DNA of 64,000 bases from Methylomarinum sp965277025 (GCA_965277025.1 OZ255706.1:620001-684000); one strand, 5' to 3'; shown: positions 8,006 to 16,965, counted from the first letter of the stretch. Notes: generated from the letters alone by a model not told the origin. A program made the numbers and translations.

Positions 8006-9106
8006 CTATACCGGACGATAGTATTCCATCAAGTCCAGATCCTCGGCAATTTTTTTATACGCAATCCGGCCATCGACAACATTGACTGCTTTGGTCAACC
8101 AGGGTTTTTCCATAAACCCTACAACGCCCTTATCGGCCAATAAATGAATATATTCAATCGTCACTCGGGTCAGTGCCAGTGTGGATGTCCGCGGGTAAGC
8201 CCCCGGCATATTGGTGACACAATAATGAACTACACCATGCTTGATAAAAACGGGTTTCGAATGCGTGGTTGGCCTTGAAGTTTCAATACAACCACCCTGA
8301 TCAATACTGACATCGACAACCACCGACCCAGCTTGCATCTGTTTGACCATCTGTTCGGTTACAATCTTCGGTGCTTTCGCTCCTCTGATCAAAACCGCAC
8401 CTACCACCAGGTCCTGTTCCTGAACAGCCTTAGCGATATTTTCTGGATTGGATAATAAAAACTGCGCTCCAGTTAATGTTGTTTGTTCAAGCAGCTTGAA
8501 TTTTTTGCCATCAAGCCCTGCTACAGTCACTTCTGCACCCAACGCCAAGGCGCACCGGGCCGCATGTTGACCGACCACACCATCACCGATAACAAGCACT
8601 TTACCCAATTTCTCACCGAGTATCTGTGCCAGCAATACACCTCGGCCCTGATTGAATTCTGCCAGATAAAAGTTACCCATCAATACTGACATATTTCCGG
8701 CAACGGCGCTCATCGGCACTAATGCGGGTAATTGACCCTGTTCATTTTCCAATGTTTCATAGGCTAGGGCGGTGACATTTTTCTCCAGTAACAGCAAAGT
8801 CAGTTTTTTATCTGCCCCGGATAAATGCAGATAGGTAAATAGAATTTGTCCATTCAAAAAATCATATTCTGATGGCTGTGGCTCTTTGACTTTAACCACC
8901 AAATCGCTTGCCCATGCCTGTTCTTGAGACACTATTTCAGCGCCTGCTTCTTTATATTGCCTATCACTGAAACTGGAACCATTCCCTGCATTATGTTCGA
9001 CCACAACATGATGACCACTCATGATTAGCCGCTCAACACCCGCTGGCGTCATCGCCACACGCATTTCCTGGTTTTTAATTTCTTTAGGGACGCCTATTTT
9101 CATCAT
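8006..9106 (-). CDS. ald: alanine dehydrogenase
   Basis: NAD-dependent alanine dehydrogenase reversibly converts alanine to pyruvate and ammonium. The start MMKIGVPKEIKNQEMRVAMTPAGV is the family N-terminus. Other marks are YLHLSGADKKLTLLLLE, the Rossmann loop VIGDGVVGQHAARCALALGA, and VDVSIDQGGCIETSRPTTH with the substrate-site His nearby. The length of 366 residues is normal. The ATG at 9106 overlaps the glucokinase stop (TAATG), so the two are coupled. A longer reading from 9166 lies inside glk and is unlikely. This is the last gene of the minus-strand run. Confidence 0.95.
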   Translation of the reverse strand: MMKIGVPKEIKNQEMRVAMTPAGVERLIMSGHHVVVEHNAGNGSSFSDRQYKEAGAEIVSQEQAWASDLVVKVKEPQPSEYDFLNGQILFTYLHLSGADKKLTLLLLEKNVTALAYETLENEQGQLPALVPMSAVAGNMSVLMGNFYLAEFNQGRGVLLAQILGEKLGKVLVIGDGVVGQHAARCALALGAEVTVAGLDGKKFKLLEQTTLTGAQFLLSNPENIAKAVQEQDLVVGAVLIRGAKAPKIVTEQMVKQMQAGSVVVDVSIDQGGCIETSRPTTHSKPVFIKHGVVHYCVTNMPGAYPRTSTLALTRVTIEYIHLLADKGVVGFMEKPWLTKAVNVVDGRIAYKKIAEDLDLMEYYRPV

Positions 9107-10077
9107 TAACTGTGCATCAATGCAAAATAAAAAGCACCTGATAAAGCTGCTTCTGCGTTTAAACAAATTTTTACCGGCATATTTTTCAGCAGATCATGGT
9201 AACGGCCTTTATCCAAAAAAGCCTGCATAAATGTTCCATCCATCATCAGAGGCAGATTTTTTGCCCCAATTCCGCCTGCTAAGATGACACCGCCATAGCT
9301 CAGTGTTTTCAAGGCCAGATTTCCCGCTTCAGCACCATAACAGCGACAAAATATACGCATGGTTTCTACACAAACAGGATCTTCCTTTTTTATCGCCTGT
9401 TGGCTGATTACCGAAGCTTTATCTTCTCCTTTAAAACGCTGTTCAGTCGATTCATTAGCGGAAAAAGACGAGCCTTGAAGCAAAAAATCATAAATATCAA
9501 CGATGCCCATGCCCGAAACGACCCGTTCATAACTGATATGCTGTCCATACAGAGTCTGTAAATAGTTCCGTAATTGAAACTGTTGCTCATCCAGCGCCGC
9601 AAAATCAGTATGTCCACCTTCGGTCGACATAACAATGGTCTGTTTATCTTGCCTGACAATAATCGCTTCCCCCAAACCGGTTCCGGCTGCCAATACAGAG
9701 ATGTGACTGGAATGATTCTCAATACCTGAATTAAGAATGCTAAAGTCAGTGTCAGGCAGATTCAACAGCCCCCAGGAGGTCGCTTGCAGGTCATTCAACA
9801 AAGTAACTTGTTTTGCGCCGGTTTGTGCCTTGATTGAAGCTTGAGTCACACGCCAGGGTAGATTGGTGGCAGTGCAATCCCCGTTGACAATAGGGCCTGC
9901 GACACCTAAACAAACTGCTGAAAGGGTGGGATGATGCTGGGAAAGGAAATGGTCCAATAAATCCGAAAACTGCTCAAATTTACCACTGGAATAGTGTTGC
10001 TTGACCAAACATTCACCCTGTTGGCTGTAAAGCGCCAACAGGGTTTTTGTACCGCCTATATCACCGGCTAAAATCAT
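9106..10077 (-). CDS. glk: glucokinase
   Basis: ATP-dependent glucokinase of the proteobacterial Glk type makes glucose 6-phosphate. It shows the phosphate-binding start ILAGDIGGTKTLLALY, the sugar-site TATNLPW and LLNDLQATSWGL, and the adenine-side motif VLAAGTGLGEA. STEGGHTDFA and the late LSYGGVILAGGIGAK follow. The length of 323 residues is standard. Its ATG overlaps the stop of the DUF411 gene (ATGA) and its stop overlaps ald. Phosphoglucomutase lies upstream in the same direction, which fits glucose/glycogen metabolism. Confidence 0.95.
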   Translation of the reverse strand: MILAGDIGGTKTLLALYSQQGECLVKQHYSSGKFEQFSDLLDHFLSQHHPTLSAVCLGVAGPIVNGDCTATNLPWRVTQASIKAQTGAKQVTLLNDLQATSWGLLNLPDTDFSILNSGIENHSSHISVLAAGTGLGEAIIVRQDKQTIVMSTEGGHTDFAALDEQQFQLRNYLQTLYGQHISYERVVSGMGIVDIYDFLLQGSSFSANESTEQRFKGEDKASVISQQAIKKEDPVCVETMRIFCRCYGAEAGNLALKTLSYGGVILAGGIGAKNLPLMMDGTFMQAFLDKGRYHDLLKNMPVKICLNAEAALSGAFYFALMHS

Positions 10078-10529
10078 TTGCTTTCATTATGCTGATTAAA
10101 TACCTTGAATTGTCCCTTTTTGTCATAACTGATCACTTGATAAGGATCTTTGCGATCCCCCATTTCCATACCCGGTGTTCCAGCAACCATGCCAGGCACA
10201 GAAATACCTGAAACATCAGGCTTCCCTGTCAACATTTTTTTGATATCACTGGCAGGAACATGGCCTTCAATCTTATAACCATCAACCACAGCGGTATGAC
10301 AGGACGCCAATGGCTTGGGAATACCTAATTCGGCTTTGACAATAGACATATCATCAGTAACGATATCGGTTACTTTAAAGTCATTGTCTTTTAAATGCTG
10401 CACCCACTTTTTACAGCACCCACAGGTCGAACTGCGGTACACCGTAATCTCTTTCTGTTCGCTTTCCGCCGCAACCGGCATAGACAGTTCTGTTAATAAA
10501 GCGATTAACGATAATGTTTTTTTAAGCAT
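10074..10529 (-). CDS. DUF411 (CopG-like) periplasmic metal-binding protein
   Basis: The ATG at 10529 gives a signal peptide (LIALLTELSMPVAA) and a DUF411 domain: EITVYRSSTCGCCKKWVQHLKDNDFKV, GIPKPLASCHTAVVDGYKIEGHVPASDI, and a late Met-rich SVPGMVAGTPGMEMGD. CGCC plus the ASCHT cysteine/histidine are the conserved metal-site residues, and family members are linked to copper and silver. AGGATTTGTT precedes this ATG. Longer in-frame starts up to 10598 fall inside the 3' end of the broken yjbQ gene and give a worse signal peptide. Confidence 0.85.
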   Translation of the reverse strand: MLKKTLSLIALLTELSMPVAAESEQKEITVYRSSTCGCCKKWVQHLKDNDFKVTDIVTDDMSIVKAELGIPKPLASCHTAVVDGYKIEGHVPASDIKKMLTGKPDVSGISVPGMVAGTPGMEMGDRKDPYQVISYDKKGQFKVFNQHNESK

Positions 10530-10542
10530 AACAAATCCTGAT

Positions 10543-10975
10543 TCAAGTTTGAGTTTTCTCACCATGTAAAGTGATAACCAGCCGCCTGTTACCGCCATAA
10601 TTACGGTGTTCGCACAAATAAATGCCTTGCCAGATACCCATGTTCAAACGTCCCTGATGAATGGGAATCGTTAAACTGCAACCGAGCATACTCACTTTTC
10701 AAATGTGCCGGCATATCATCACTACCTTCGTCCATATGAAGATAATAAGGTTCATTTTCAGGTGCAAGCCGGTTAAAAAAACTTTCAAAGTCATCTCTAA
10801 CCGTCGGGTCGGCATTATCGTTAATAGTCAATGAGGCTGAAGTATGTTGAATAAACACCTGCATCAAACCCACTTCAATTGAGCCTACTTCAGGAACTTG
10901 CTGCAAAATTTCCCGGGTAACCAGATGGAAGCCCCGGGGTTTTGCTTTTAAACTGATGGTTTTCTGAATCCACAT
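10543..10975 (-). pseudogene. yjbQ: YjbQ family protein (UPF0047), frameshifted
   Basis: The first 90 residues are clearly YjbQ, a small trimeric protein with weak thiamine-phosphate synthase activity: RGFHLVTREILQQVP, GLMQVFIQHTSASLTINDNADP and HMDEGSDDMPAHLK. After HLKS the frame breaks near 10692. The next frame resumes the conserved tail MLGCSLTIPIHQGRLNMG, IWQGIYLCEHRNYGG and RLVITLHG, ending at a TGA at 10543-10545. The uninterrupted frame runs on to 10601 with an unrelated tail. A 1- or 2-base indel explains it. It could be a true mutation or a sequence error. Confidence 0.8.
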
Positions 10976-10990
10976 CGCTCAGGCCACTGA

Positions 10991-12625
10991 TCAGGTAATG
11001 ACATCCGGTTCGGTGCGGCCGGTACGTTTTTTCACTTCACTCAATTGTTCTGCTATTTCGATCAATTCCGCCAAGGCAAGCTGCGCATCCTGATTTTGTT
11101 TTTCGGCATCAGGCTCGAATTTTTCCAGATAGATCCTCAAAGTTGCGCCGACCGTTCCAGTCCCAGATAAACGAAAAACGATTCGGGAGCCATCGGTAAA
11201 ACCAACACGAATTCCTTGACGATGGCTGACACTGTGATCGACAGGATCGGTATAGCTGAATTCATCGGCAAAAGCGACATTATAATTGCCAAAACTTTTT
11301 CCTGGCAGTTCATCGAGATGATTACGTAAAAATTCGAAAATTCCATTGGCAATTTTACTATCCACCGCCTCATAATCATGCCGGCAATAAATATCCCGGC
11401 CATATTCCCGCCAGTGATCTTGAACAATATCGGCGACAGGTTGACGCTTGCGGGCGATCATATTAAGCCAAAACAATACAGCCCACAGACCATCTTTTTC
11501 CCGCACATGGTCTGAACCTGTACCAAAACTTTCTTCACCACACAGAGTGATTTTTCCAGCATCGAGCAAATTACCAAAATACTTCCAGCCGGTCGGTGTT
11601 TCATAACAAGGCAAATTTTTCGCTTTGGCCACACGGTCTAGCGCTTGACTGGTCGGCATAGAACGGGCCACACCTTTCAAACCACATTTATAAGCCGGAA
11701 TCAATGTCGCATTAGCCGCCATAATGGCCAGACTGTCACTGGGTGTGACGAAAAAATTGTCGCCCATGATCATATTACGATCACCATCACCATCAGATGC
11801 TGCGCCAAAAACTGGAGCGTTATCTGAAAACATGCGTTTGGTCAGTTCCTTGGCATGCGCCATATTGGGATCGGGGTGTCCACCACCAAAATCTTCCTTG
11901 GGTTCAGCATTGATAACTGAATCTGGCGTTGCCCCCAGCATGTCCACCAGGATTCGTTTGGCGTAAGGACCGGTAATTGCATGCATGGCATCAAAACACA
12001 GTGTTAAATAACCGGAGCTGATACAGTTTCTCAATAAATCAAAATCAAAAATTTCCGTCATGAGTTCAGCACAATCATCGACCGGGTCGATAATTTTCAC
12101 AACGACTCCGTCAATATCTTGTGTTCCGATGTGGTCTAAATCCACATCATCGATACTGGCAATTTTATATTCAGTAATCTTTTTTGTATTTTCATATAGG
12201 GCATCGGTAAATTTTTCCGGCGCCGGCCCACCGTTACTGACATTGTATTTAATGCCAAAATCTTCCTTAGGCCCACCTGGGTTATGACTGGCTGACAAAA
12301 TAATGCCACCAAAGGCCTTATATTTTCTAATGATATTCGAGGCTGCCGTGGTCGATAGCAGCCCTCCCTGGCCGATAATCAATTCGCCAAAACCATTGGC
12401 GACCGCCATTTTAATAATGGTTTGTATGGCTTGCCGATTGAAGTAACGCCCATCACCACCGATAACCAGTTTTTTTCCGGCAAAATCATCCAATGAGTTA
12501 AAAATAGATTGGACAAAGTTTTCAAGATAATTAGCTTGCTGAAACACAGTAACCTTCTTGCGTAAACCTGAAGTACCGGGTTTTTGATCTTCGTAAGGAG
12601 TCGTTTTGACGATTTTTGTTTTCAT
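10991..12625 (-). CDS. pgm: phosphoglucomutase
   Basis: Alpha-D-glucose phosphomutase interconverts glucose 1- and 6-phosphate. It has the start TPYEDQKPGTSGLRKKV, the catalytic serine loop GGIILSASHNPGGPKEDFGIKYN, the metal loop ASDGDGDRNM, the sugar loop CGEESFGTGSDH and the phosphate-binding end RLSGTGTVGATLRIYLE. The length of about 544 residues matches the eukaryote-like PGM1 branch. An in-frame TTG lies 6 bp upstream, but the ATG at 12625 has better spacing from AGGATTG. It is divergent from the broken L,D-transpeptidase. Confidence 0.96.
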   Translation of the reverse strand: MKTKIVKTTPYEDQKPGTSGLRKKVTVFQQANYLENFVQSIFNSLDDFAGKKLVIGGDGRYFNRQAIQTIIKMAVANGFGELIIGQGGLLSTTAASNIIRKYKAFGGIILSASHNPGGPKEDFGIKYNVSNGGPAPEKFTDALYENTKKITEYKIASIDDVDLDHIGTQDIDGVVVKIIDPVDDCAELMTEIFDFDLLRNCISSGYLTLCFDAMHAITGPYAKRILVDMLGATPDSVINAEPKEDFGGGHPDPNMAHAKELTKRMFSDNAPVFGAASDGDGDRNMIMGDNFFVTPSDSLAIMAANATLIPAYKCGLKGVARSMPTSQALDRVAKAKNLPCYETPTGWKYFGNLLDAGKITLCGEESFGTGSDHVREKDGLWAVLFWLNMIARKRQPVADIVQDHWREYGRDIYCRHDYEAVDSKIANGIFEFLRNHLDELPGKSFGNYNVAFADEFSYTDPVDHSVSHRQGIRVGFTDGSRIVFRLSGTGTVGATLRIYLEKFEPDAEKQNQDAQLALAELIEIAEQLSEVKKRTGRTEPDVIT

Positions 12626-12755
12626 AATCAATCCTGAATGAGAAAATGAGTCTTGTTTTTATTTTTTAGCGTCATGTTCGGTCTTTCGTTAAATTACACC
12701 AATATCGTTTCAATTTGTAGAGTTTTATGACATTAAGCCGTTATGTGTTCTTTTT

Positions 12756-12776
12756 CTCTGTACATGACAAAAAATA
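12756..12776. repeat. extra tandem copy of the IS4-like terminal 21 bp
   Basis: CTCTGTACATGACAAAAAAT plus A occurs here and again directly at 12777-12797, the true element end. The other complete copies have only one. It may be left from an earlier insertion or from slippage. Confidence 0.7.
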
Positions 12777-13998
12777 CTCTGTACATGACAAAAAATATTA
12801 AAAGCTGGCGTAGCTCGTTGAAATGTAATTAAATACCGCATTTTGTTTTAGCGAATATGAATAACGGGACATTACAAATCAACGAGCTGACCGTCATATT
12901 AACTGAGCACTTTCAATGGAACAAGGCAAGAATCGTTTGTTTTGTGGGTATGTTAATTGCTTTGATGGCAGTTAGCACGGTCAATCTGGCCCAGCTCGCC
13001 GTATTCTTTCCCCGTCGGGCAAAAATTTCCTCACGATATCGACGGATGCAACGATTTTTCAGTGACCATTGGCTGGATTACAATGAAGTCGCTCATTTCA
13101 TCATGAAACTGTTTGGTTTCACTGATCAGGATTACTATCTGACGTTAGACAGGACGAATTGGAAGTGGGGTAAAACCAATATTAATCTGCTGGTGCTTGC
13201 CGTGGTTTATCGGGGTGCCGCCATTCCGGTGTATTGGTTGCCTTTAAACAAGCGGGGCAACTCTAATACGAAGGAACGTATAGCGCTGATGAAACGCTTT
13301 ATTGCGCAGTTTGGCCGACATCACATCAAAGGTCTTTTGGCTGATCGGGAGTTTATTGGAGACGAATGGATGGGCTGGTTGTTTGAGCAAGAGATTCCCT
13401 TTTATATCCGTATTCGCAACAACGCCAGGACAACCAATGCCCAAGGCCAGCGAATACGCGTAGAGCGTTTGTTTTATGGGCTTAAGCCGGGTAGCACACG
13501 ACACCTCTCAACAGCGCGCTATTTGGGAAATTGTTCAATTTATCTCAGTGGGTTACGGCTGAGTGATGGTGAGTTATTAATCATCGTCTGTCAGCATTTG
13601 AACCCTGATGCGATTAAAATTTATGGCTTGCGTTGGGAAATCGAAACGCTTTTTGGCTGTTTAAAAGGACGGGGATTCAAACTTGAGGAAACGCGTGTAG
13701 TCGGTTATCTTCGGATCAAAAAATTGTTAGTACTTCCCGTTATTGCTTTCTGTTGGTCACATAAAGCAGGCGAATGGAAACATGATTGCGAGTTACCAAT
13801 AAAAACCAAAACACATCAGCGGCTCGCGCAAAGCCTGTTTCGATATGGATTAGATTGTATCCGCTCAACGTTGTTTAATGTCTTATCTCAATCAAAAAGG
13901 ATGATTAGAAAAGTGATTGCTCTTTTGCAACCCATACCTTTTGTCACTGGAATACATGAGACTCATTTGTCATAAGTTAATTTTTGTCATGTACAGAG
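12777..13998 (+). mobile_element. IS4-like insertion sequence, copy 1 (1222 bp)
   Basis: The ends are CTCTGTACATGACAAAAA in inverted orientation, as in the copies at 44065-45286 and 54101-55322, which have the same length of 1222 bp. No 9-bp target duplication flanks this copy: the left flank reads GTTCTTTTT before the extra end and the right flank GTTCAGCAT. It sits in the leader region of an L,D-transpeptidase gene. Confidence 0.85.
12857..13975 (+). CDS. IS4-like transposase, copy 1
   Basis: The 372-residue DDE transposase has the three catalytic regions of the IS4 family: LTLDRTNWKWGK, GLLADREFIGDEW and YGLRWEIETLFGCLKGRGFKLEETR. The hydrophobic N-terminus (CFVGMLIALMAVSTVNLAQLAVFF) and a YRRMQRFF region precede them. 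It differs from copies 2-4 at residue 197 (NNARTTN here, NNAWTTN there). It is complete and could be active. Confidence 0.88.
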   Translation: MNNGTLQINELTVILTEHFQWNKARIVCFVGMLIALMAVSTVNLAQLAVFFPRRAKISSRYRRMQRFFSDHWLDYNEVAHFIMKLFGFTDQDYYLTLDRTNWKWGKTNINLLVLAVVYRGAAIPVYWLPLNKRGNSNTKERIALMKRFIAQFGRHHIKGLLADREFIGDEWMGWLFEQEIPFYIRIRNNARTTNAQGQRIRVERLFYGLKPGSTRHLSTARYLGNCSIYLSGLRLSDGELLIIVCQHLNPDAIKIYGLRWEIETLFGCLKGRGFKLEETRVVGYLRIKKLLVLPVIAFCWSHKAGEWKHDCELPIKTKTHQRLAQSLFRYGLDCIRSTLFNVLSQSKRMIRKVIALLQPIPFVTGIHETHLS

Positions 13999-14633
13999 GT
14001 TCAGCATGGAAGGAGTCAATGCTGAGATATGGATACAAATCGATACGCAAAAATTGCAGCTCAATATCAAGAAGGACAATAAAACTATAAAGACCTTGAA
14101 AAATATTGCCATTGGCCAGGGCGGAGCCGGCCAAAAATTAAAACGCGGGGATAATATCACCCCTATTGGCATTATAGAATTGCCTGGATTAACTATAAAA
14201 GTCCTTTTTACCGTTTTTTTGGTTTTGATTATCCATCGATAAAAGACGCTTTCGTCGCCTTGAATAAAGGCTTGATTGACCATAAAACTTATTACCGGAT
14301 AACCGATAGTCATGTGAAAGGAGAAATCCCCCCTCAAAATACGCTATTAGGGGGACAAATTGGCATTCATGGGCTGGGTAAAGCTGATTTAAAAATTCAC
14401 CGTTTGATGAATTGGACACATGGCTGTATTGCACTAACCAATCAACAGATCGATATTCTCAGCCGTTGGGTCGAAATTGGAACACGCGTTGAAGTAAAAT
14501 AAAACTGGAAAGTCAATAAAAAACAAGGCAGAATTACAGAAGCTACAAGGTTTGGCTGTATGAATCTTTAAGCAGGATTTCATAAACCTTGTTTACGATT
14601 ACCTATCTTTTTTACACTTTTGAGGAACGCATC

Positions 14634-14909
14634 ATGAAAACAATAAAATTTGCATCTGTTTTAATCATCGCTGGCTTGGCGACAGGTTGCGCCAGCACAT
14701 CTGATATCGATAATCTGCAGTCTCAAATCGATACCCTGAAAACTCAGATTTCAACGGCGTCTTCCGATGCTGCTAAAGCTCAGGCATCTGCTGCCGAGGC
14801 TGCAGCCAGAGCGGCGGCAGCAGAAGCTGCTGCTAACCGTGCTGCACAATACGCACAGGAAACCAACAGCAAACTGGATAGAATGTTTATAAAATCCATG
14901 ATGAAATGA
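14634..14909 (+). CDS. Lpp/OprI-like alanine-zipper murein lipoprotein
   Basis: Starting at the ATG at 14634 gives a 91-residue lipoprotein. It has a lipobox LATGC, a heptad coiled coil (DIDNLQSQIDTLKTQIST) and a long Ala-rich zipper (AAKAQASAAEAAARAAAAEAA). The end is MFIKSMMK, with a C-terminal lysine that in Lpp is joined to peptidoglycan. GAGGAACGC precedes the ATG; the ATG at 14589 would destroy the leader. A strong terminator follows. An L,D-transpeptidase, the enzyme type that attaches Lpp, faces it directly. Confidence 0.85.
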   Translation: MKTIKFASVLIIAGLATGCASTSDIDNLQSQIDTLKTQISTASSDAAKAQASAAEAAARAAAAEAAANRAAQYAQETNSKLDRMFIKSMMK

Positions 14910-14936
14910 AATAAAATGTAATCATTTTAGTGGCTA

Positions 14937-14967
14937 AGCCAGGCAATTGTTATTGTCTGGCTTTTTT
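14937..14967. terminator. rho-independent terminator between the Lpp-like and L,D-transpeptidase genes
   Basis: AGCCAGGCAAT (14937-14947) pairs with ATTGTCTGGCT (14952-14962) around a TGTT loop, with one G-T pair. Six T follow. It terminates the lipoprotein gene and, weakly, the convergent gene. Confidence 0.85.
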
Positions 14968-14981
14968 ATATTTTTCAGACT

Positions 14982-15941
14982 TTACTCATCAAAAATATCT
15001 ATATCTTCTGTTTTAATCGGCCGCTCAAATACGGCTACTGGAATACCATTGGCCTCCTGTAAAGCTTTTTTCAAAGCCGCTCCACGCACCACCGGTAAAA
15101 CTCCGTCATTGGCTTTTTCGATCAAATCCAAAGCATGATCCAGTTTGCTCTGGTAATCTTCCAGGTGACCATCTAACGACGGATGCACTTCTATATAAAG
15201 CGTATCGTCTAACCACCCAACCTTAATAGGTTGATTGACGATATACACCGGCGTCTTGACTTTTATCATCGGAAACAGTCTTTCAATATCTTCCGGATAC
15301 ATCCGAATACAACCATGGCTCACCCTCATTCCTACACCATAGGGTTTATTCGTACTATGTATCAAATAACCGGGAATCGCCAGACGCATGGCGTAAAGCC
15401 CAAGCGGGTTATCCGGGTCCGCCGGCACCACATCCGGCAAAGGATCACCTTTTTCGACATGTTCTTTCTTTATTGAAGCGGGAGGGATCCAGACCGGACT
15501 TCGCTTTTTGCTTTGAATCCAGGTCTTGCCTAACGGCGTATCCCAGTCTTGTCTGCCTATACTGATAGGATGAGTAATCACAACCGCTTGCTCACCTTTC
15601 CTGGGCTTTGGAAAATAATATAATCTGAATTCAGGCAGGTTGAGAATCAGCCCATCCCGAGGAGCATCAGGCAAAATATAACTATTTGGAATACGAACCT
15701 TGGCTCCTTCGCCTGGCAACCACCGATCAACGTCGGGATTGGCCAATAAAATCTGATTTTGGCCCAAATCATATTGTCTGGCGATATCCAACAGGGTATC
15801 CTCGTATTTGGCGATAGCATATTTAATTTTATGCGGGGGATCGCCTATCAGACTATCCTGGGGATTGGCCGGTAGCGGAAATGTCGTTGCCTGAACACAG
15901 GCCGCCGCTAAAAAACTAAAGGCAACAATTAATATTCGCAT
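14982..15941 (-). CDS. L,D-transpeptidase with LysM-like N-terminal domain (ErfK/YbiS type)
   Basis: The 319-residue periplasmic protein has a signal peptide (MRILIVAFSFLAAACVQA) and a LysM-like region (YAIAKYEDTLLDIARQYDLG, ILLANPDVDRWLPGEG). The YkuD domain contains ISIGRQDWDTPLGKTWI, YLIHSTNKPYGVGMRVSHGC and IRMYPEDIERLF. The SHGCIRM cysteine is the nucleophile. E. coli homologues attach Lpp to diaminopimelate in peptidoglycan. Its convergent neighbour is an Lpp-like lipoprotein, so this substrate pairing is likely here. The length is normal and no defect is seen. Confidence 0.92.
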   Translation of the reverse strand: MRILIVAFSFLAAACVQATTFPLPANPQDSLIGDPPHKIKYAIAKYEDTLLDIARQYDLGQNQILLANPDVDRWLPGEGAKVRIPNSYILPDAPRDGLILNLPEFRLYYFPKPRKGEQAVVITHPISIGRQDWDTPLGKTWIQSKKRSPVWIPPASIKKEHVEKGDPLPDVVPADPDNPLGLYAMRLAIPGYLIHSTNKPYGVGMRVSHGCIRMYPEDIERLFPMIKVKTPVYIVNQPIKVGWLDDTLYIEVHPSLDGHLEDYQSKLDHALDLIEKANDGVLPVVRGAALKKALQEANGIPVAVFERPIKTEDIDIFDE

Positions 15942-16027
15942 TGCTTGTTTTTTGTAGATAAAAACCTCTTAGCTTATCAAGGCTGGGACGCGATTGCCAA
16001 AATCCTTCCACTTTTAAGGAGTTTATT

Positions 16028-16381
16028 ATGGGATGCTGTGATGATCCAACAGAACATGAAAAAATAAGCCGCAGTGATTGGGTATTGTTACAAGAACAAT
16101 ACGGTAACCTGCAACGAGATTTATTCACCAGTGATCCAGAAAAAGTCATGCTCAGGCATCTGCCAACCAGCAGCACTTACTTGCAGGAATTGGCAGCCTT
16201 GCGCGCCCATTTTGATTCTGTACGCAAAGCAGCAATTAACCTGCTGGACAAACAAAGTCTCAAAATTCTACAACGAATTATTGACCAGGACGGTGACAGT
16301 GAAATAGGATTGGCTGCCAGGCAACGTATCGAAGCATTGGAAAATGAAAAAGGACTGTTGGGGAAATTATTCAATCACTGA
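16028..16381 (+). CDS. small cytoplasmic protein of unknown function upstream of a CDF transporter
   Basis: The 117-residue product starts MGCCDDPTEHEK, has no signal or membrane segment, and is mostly helical (LPTSSTYLQELAALRAHFDSVRKAAINLLDK, IGLAARQRIEALENE). The last two helices look like a HEAT-type pair. AAGGAG precedes the ATG. The stop overlaps the start of the transporter gene (TGATG), so they are translated together. The N-terminal Cys-Cys could bind metal in service of the transporter, which is speculative. I do not know the family. Confidence 0.75.
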   Translation: MGCCDDPTEHEKISRSDWVLLQEQYGNLQRDLFTSDPEKVMLRHLPTSSTYLQELAALRAHFDSVRKAAINLLDKQSLKILQRIIDQDGDSEIGLAARQRIEALENEKGLLGKLFNH

Positions 16382-16965
16382 TGACGAAACAACATGAATC
16401 CCGGCAACGAAAGATTTTAATCATTGTACTGGCGATTAATTTAATCATGTTCCTGATTGAAATTTTTGCCAGCCTGCTTGCTGATTCGACAGCCCTTTTT
16501 GCCGATTCACTGGATATGCTGGCCGATGCGCTGGTTTATGGCGTCAGTCTTTTCGCCATTGGTCGAACGCTTTCATTTAAAGCTCGCGTGGCTTTAGTCA
16601 GTGGTGTGGTGGAATTGCTGATGGGTCTGGCCGCCCTGTTTGAAGTGACAAAAAAATGGCTGTATGGCAGTGAGCCTGAATCTGACATGATGATGAGTAT
16701 TGGTTTCCTGGCATTGCTAGCTAACATCGCTTGTGTGTATCTTATCGCTACTTACAGGCATGGCGATATTCACTTGCGCGCCAGCTATATTTTTTCCAAA
16801 AATGATGTAATCGCTAATATAGGCGTTATCAGCAGTGGCGCATTGGTTGCCTGGTTAGGGTCAAACTGGCCTGATTTGTTAATCGGGCTCATTATTGCCT
16901 TGGTGATTATTTCAGGTGGGATAAAAATATTGCGGGAATCCTGGCAAGCCATCAATTGTGACTGA
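16381..16965 (+). CDS. cation diffusion facilitator (CDF) family transporter, short form
   Basis: The 194-residue membrane protein has six predicted helices. The CDF metal-site signatures appear in helix II (FADSLDMLADALVYGVSLFAIG) and helix V (SKNDVIANIGVISSGALVAWLG). In the CDF family these Asp/His/Asn positions carry Zn, Fe or Mn out in exchange for protons. The C-terminal cytoplasmic metal domain is missing, as in other short CDFs. It overlaps the upstream unknown gene by one base. The metal cannot be told from the sequence. Confidence 0.85.
   Translation: MTKQHESRQRKILIIVLAINLIMFLIEIFASLLADSTALFADSLDMLADALVYGVSLFAIGRTLSFKARVALVSGVVELLMGLAALFEVTKKWLYGSEPESDMMMSIGFLALLANIACVYLIATYRHGDIHLRASYIFSKNDVIANIGVISSGALVAWLGSNWPDLLIGLIIALVIISGGIKILRESWQAINCD

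Larger units (their letters stand above)
12727..14502 (+). pseudogene. L,D-transpeptidase (YkuD), split by an IS4-like element and frameshifted
   Basis: The N-terminus MTLSRYVFF starts at 12727 and is cut by the IS. Removing 12756-13998 restores an in-frame secretory leader ending SMEGVNA before EIWIQIDTQKLQL. The catalytic domain follows in two frames: AIGQGGAGQKLKRGDNITPIG, then FYRFFGFDYPSIKDAF and GQIGIHGLGK, with the catalytic MNWTHGCIALT. The frame break near 14200 is one missing A in the run before GTCC. Such enzymes cross-link peptidoglycan or attach lipoproteins to it. A second, intact L,D-transpeptidase lies at 14982-15941. Confidence 0.75.

Noticed and set aside
10074..10598. Long form of the DUF411 protein from 10598
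   Set aside because: The extra N-terminus is the frame-shifted tail of yjbQ; the ATG at 10529 gives a proper signal peptide and ribosome site.
13244..13504. Recurring 86-residue antisense frame in each IS4-like copy
   Set aside because: It is the complement of the transposase catalytic region, repeated only because the IS is repeated.
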